The position numbers and the translations under genes are program-made. From Actinobacteria bacterium UBA2236 (lineage in GTDB: Bacteria > Actinomycetota > Actinomycetes > Nanopelagicales > Nanopelagicaceae), in contig DDYK01000081.1 of assembly GCA_002347935.1 (NCBI GenBank), positions 13,737 to 31,252 of the forward strand: DNA of 17,516 nucleotides. Direction: 5' to 3'. Below the pieces are notes generated by a model. It was not told where the DNA came from, did not search any database, and saw nothing but the letters and a program-made list of their open reading frames with translations. This document shows positions 15,570-17,516 of this stretch, piece after piece. Numbering within the stretch: the stretch's first letter is position 1; each line of letters begins with the position of its first letter.

Positions 15570-15644
15570 TGGCTCCTCCACCAGGTATCGATCCTGGACC
15601 CTGGGCTTCAAAGGCCCATGTGCTAGCCACTACACAATGGAGGA
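15570..15644 (-). tRNA. tRNA-Gln (anticodon UUG)
   Basis: A 75-nt cloverleaf with encoded CCA. The acceptor is TCCTCCA paired with TGGAGGA (7 of 7) with discriminator G. The D arm is GTGT/GCAC with loop AGTGGCTA carrying G18G19. The anticodon stem TGGGC/GCCCA (5 of 5) has loop CTTTGAA, so the anticodon is TTG, reading CAA. The variable loop is GGGT. The T stem CCAGG/CCTGG (5 of 5) has loop ATCGATA. The U1:A72 pair and G73 are glutamine identity features. Position 54 is A instead of the near-universal T; all else looks functional. It lies between ispE and glmU, probably within their transcript. Confidence 0.95.
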
Positions 15645-15650
15645 ACCTGA

Positions 15651-15656
15651 ATTCTA
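15651..15656 (-). promoter_or_regulatory. Possible -10 box of tRNA-Gln
   Basis: The hexamer TAGAAT (5 of 6 to TATAAT) lies 6 nt upstream of the mature tRNA 5' end, which would place transcription initiation at or next to nucleotide 1 of the tRNA. No convincing -35 is found at 16-18 nt; TTGAGC is present but only 9 nt away. The tRNA may simply be co-transcribed with ispE. Confidence 0.25.
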
Positions 15657-15691
15657 TTGCCTTAGGCTCAATGCTCCATAACAGCTGATTC

Positions 15692-16606
15692 TTAAAGGCT
15701 CTCAATCACTCGAGCTCCAGGAACCGGCCCTGATGCTCTAACCACATTTCCCACGACTCCGCTTGAGGTGAGTGCTACAACAAGATCTAGAGCATGATCT
15801 TCATGCTCTGCCAAAAATGCCACGCTAGGACCCGAGCCAGAGACAATTCCACCAAGCGCGCCATAATCCAGTCCAACATCAAGAATAAGTCGAAGCGCTG
15901 GTTTTAGTGAACATGCTGCTGCTTGCAAATCATTGCTTAGCGCCTTGCCAAGTTTATTGCTATCTCCAGCACTTAGCGCTTGCAGAAGTGCATCACTAAT
16001 TTGTGGCGGAGCAACTTGCAAACCTTCACGCAGGCGATCGCATTCACTATAAACCGCAGGCGTTGATAATCCAGAGCTAGAGAGAGCAATAACCCAGCTA
16101 TATGTTCCTCTAGAAAGTACTGGCGTTATCTGATCTCCTTTGCCGATTCCAATTGCAGTTCCACCAGAGATAGTAAACGGAACATCTGCTCCAAGTTCTG
16201 CTCCAAGTTTTTCCATATCGTTTCGTTTCAATCCAAGATTAAATAGAGTGTCCATTCCAACTATTGCTGCCCCGGCATTAGCGCTTCCTCCAGCCATACC
16301 ACCGGCAATTGGTATTTCCTTGGTTAGGGTGATGGTTATTCCATCTGTGATACTGAATTTCCTGCGCATCAATTCAACAGCCTTAGCTGCTAAGTTTTCC
16401 CTATCTAGCGGCAGATGATTATTAACTTTTGCTGTTGATTTAACATGCACTAATCCATCGTTATTTAGCTCAACTCTTACATCATCAAAGATCGAGACTG
16501 CTTGGAAAACTGTTGCTACTGAATGAAATCCATCTTTTTGCAAGGGCCCGACAGAGAGCTGAAGATTTATCTTTCCTGGAACTCGAACCAGAACTTGGGC
16601 GCTCAT
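15692..16606 (-). CDS. ispE: 4-diphosphocytidyl-2-C-methyl-D-erythritol kinase
   Basis: A 304-residue GHMP-family kinase that phosphorylates CDP-ME at the 2-hydroxyl in the MEP pathway of isoprenoid synthesis. Motifs: VRVPGKINLQLSV (7-19) with Lys12, KDGFHSV (24-30), the ATP-binding glycine loop PIAGGMAGGSANAGAA (99-114), LGADVPF (138-144) with Asp141 in the position of the catalytic Asp of E. coli IspE, and the C-terminal GHMP motif GGIVSGSGPSVAF (252-264). The ATG at 16606 lies 26 nt after the rsmA stop and has no Shine-Dalgarno. The rsmA-ispE order is conserved in Actinobacteria. The tRNA-Gln gene begins about 47 nt after its stop. Confidence 0.97.
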   Translation of the reverse strand: MSAQVLVRVPGKINLQLSVGPLQKDGFHSVATVFQAVSIFDDVRVELNNDGLVHVKSTAKVNNHLPLDRENLAAKAVELMRRKFSITDGITITLTKEIPIAGGMAGGSANAGAAIVGMDTLFNLGLKRNDMEKLGAELGADVPFTISGGTAIGIGKGDQITPVLSRGTYSWVIALSSSGLSTPAVYSECDRLREGLQVAPPQISDALLQALSAGDSNKLGKALSNDLQAAACSLKPALRLILDVGLDYGALGGIVSGSGPSVAFLAEHEDHALDLVVALTSSGVVGNVVRASGPVPGARVIESL

Positions 16607-16632
16607 GTGGCGAGGGTATTACTACGGCGCTA

Positions 16633-17478
16633 TTAACGCCCCGCTAATTGGCGAGCAATTGCCAGAAAGTCATGAATTGTTAGTAATTCTCCCCGAATAG
16701 TTGGCTCAATTCCGCAAGCAGTTAGCAGCTGCTCGGCTAGGGCTGATCCCCCAGCAAGATCTGCGTAAATTGAGCGAAGCATTTTTCGCCTCTGGCCAAA
16801 TGCTCGATCCACTAGATCAAAGGTTAGATGCCGCAGAATTTCATCACCTAAAGGTTTATGTCTTGTGAATTTAACTAGGCTTGAGTCAACTTTTGGAACT
16901 GGCCAAAAAATCGAACGAGAAACCGAATCTGCTAATTTCAAATCAGCCCACCAAGCAGCCTTAGCGCTAGGAACTCCATAAATTTTGCTCCCCGGTTTTG
17001 CTGCCAGTCGCTCAGCAACCTCGCTTTGCACCATAACAATTCCTGAGGTAATCGAGTCAAACTTCTCGAGAAAGTTCAATAAGACAGGCACTGAGATGTT
17101 ATAAGGGAGATTTGCCACTAATTTATTTGGCTTACCAGCAATTTCGTTTACTTCCAAAGCATCACCATTAATTATGATTAGATTTTTCGAATTTGCTCCA
17201 TGTGACTTAGCGGTAACTTCTAGCTGATCTGCTAAGCGCTTATCTATCTCAATGGCTGTAACTTTGTTACTGGCTTGCAGTAGAGCAAGAGTTAGAGAGC
17301 CAAGGCCGGGACCAATTTCAACTACATGATCACTGGATGTGATCCCTGCTAAACGAACAATTTTCTGACAGGTATTGCTATCAATTACGAAATTTTGACC
17401 GAGCGACTTTGTGGGGCGAAGATCTAATGATTCGGCAATCTCTCTGATCTCGCCTGCGCCAAGTAAAGTAATACTCAT
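16633..17478 (-). CDS. rsmA: 16S rRNA (adenine(1518)-N6/adenine(1519)-N6)-dimethyltransferase RsmA (KsgA)
   Basis: A 281-residue class I SAM methyltransferase that dimethylates two adjacent adenines in the last hairpin of 16S rRNA, a late checkpoint of 30S assembly. Motifs: RPTKSLGQNFVID (21-33), SAM motif I VEIGPGLGSLTLAL (53-66), acidic motif AIEIDKRL (75-82), INGDAL (103-108), the catalytic signature NLPYNIS (123-129), QSEVAERLAA (151-160), FWPVPKVDSSLV (191-202) and FGQRRKMLR (227-235). Length is typical. The start ATG at 17478 shares ATGA with the stop of the upstream TatD-like frame. The two are therefore likely translationally coupled, and the lack of a strong Shine-Dalgarno fits this. 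Confidence 0.98.
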   Translation of the reverse strand: MSITLLGAGEIREIAESLDLRPTKSLGQNFVIDSNTCQKIVRLAGITSSDHVVEIGPGLGSLTLALLQASNKVTAIEIDKRLADQLEVTAKSHGANSKNLIIINGDALEVNEIAGKPNKLVANLPYNISVPVLLNFLEKFDSITSGIVMVQSEVAERLAAKPGSKIYGVPSAKAAWWADLKLADSVSRSIFWPVPKVDSSLVKFTRHKPLGDEILRHLTFDLVDRAFGQRRKMLRSIYADLAGGSALAEQLLTACGIEPTIRGELLTIHDFLAIARQLAGR

Positions 17479-17516
17479 CTGAGAAAAGATCCAAATACAC
17501 GCTCTGCGTTGTTACT
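17475..17516 (-). CDS. tatD: C-terminal end of a TatD-family metal-dependent hydrolase (partial)
   Basis: In the third minus-strand frame the last 42 bases encode SNNAERVFGSFLR and then TGA. The N-A-x-R-V-F-G pattern at a C-terminus is the usual ending of TatD-family 3'-5' DNases. tatD is the expected upstream neighbour of rsmA in Actinobacteria (Rv1008 near Rv1010 in M. tuberculosis). The stop overlaps the rsmA start as ATGA. Only 13 residues are visible, so the call rests on motif plus context. Confidence 0.6.
   Translation of the reverse strand, partial: SNNAERVFGSFLR

Noticed and set aside
15501..15611. 510-residue glmU starting at ATG 15611
   Set aside because: The ATG and first codons lie inside a fully paired tRNA-Gln; the extra N-terminus has no GlmU character.
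15382..15688. Plus-strand frames of about 100 codons across the tRNA-Gln and glmU start
   Set aside because: Shadow frames over tRNA and glmU; no start signal or family resemblance.
1..17516. Mobile elements, CRISPR, phage, toxin-antitoxin or defence genes
   Set aside because: Every substantial frame is assigned to a core family except DUF501, which is itself a conserved actinobacterial gene. No direct repeat arrays, transposase motifs, integrase or unusual base-composition islands were seen.

Overview
The window is a compact, mid-to-low GC (about 40-45% judged by eye) stretch of bacterial core chromosome. Gene order identifies it as actinobacterial. The run mfd, lipoprotein, mazG, eno, ftsB/divIC-like, DUF501, ppx and the run (tatD) rsmA, ispE, tRNA-Gln, glmU, prs, exported gene, rplY, pth both match the conserved neighbourhood known from Mycobacterium tuberculosis (roughly Rv1008 to Rv1026) and Streptomyces. 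Low GC, short proteins, tiny intergenic gaps and many GTG starts fit a streamlined free-living actinobacterium such as the freshwater acI / Nanopelagicales group. That placement is inference, not demonstrated.

Layout. Positions 1-7554 hold a minus-strand gene train read from right to left: mfd (transcription-repair coupling), a SurA-N-like lipoprotein, mazG (nucleotide housecleaning), eno (glycolysis), an FtsB/DivIC-like septal protein, a DUF501 protein and the start of a Ppx/GppA phosphatase cut by the window edge. Gaps are 7, 18, 11, 30 and 9 nt, then a 4-nt overlap, so one transcript is likely. A good sigma70-type promoter (TTGCGA, 17 nt, TATGAA) and a Shine-Dalgarno precede mfd. The 134-nt gap 7555-7688 separates mfd from the only plus-strand gene, ppc (PEP carboxylase, 7689-10379). 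ppc ends directly against the stop codon of pth with no base between them.

Positions 10380-17516 are again minus strand, read from right to left: the last 13 codons of a TatD-like gene, rsmA (16S rRNA dimethylation), ispE (MEP isoprenoid pathway), tRNA-Gln(UUG), glmU (UDP-GlcNAc synthesis), prs (PRPP synthesis), a secreted, C-terminally membrane-anchored endonuclease/exonuclease/phosphatase-fold protein, then rplY (L25/Ctc, 5S rRNA binding) and pth (peptidyl-tRNA hydrolase). Together they supply cell-wall precursor, isoprenoid, nucleotide and translation functions.

I see no mobile element, phage, CRISPR, toxin-antitoxin or defence system, and no convincing new multi-gene system. The most interesting non-coding signal is the rplY leader (11654-11747). 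A perfect 8-bp inverted repeat there would pair the Shine-Dalgarno with an upstream segment and enclose two further hairpins, which suggests a regulatory three-way junction. Second-tier points are an A in place of T at tRNA-Gln position 54, the anchored exported EEP protein overlapping prs, and tatD joined directly to rsmA without the rpfB gene that lies between them in mycobacteria.
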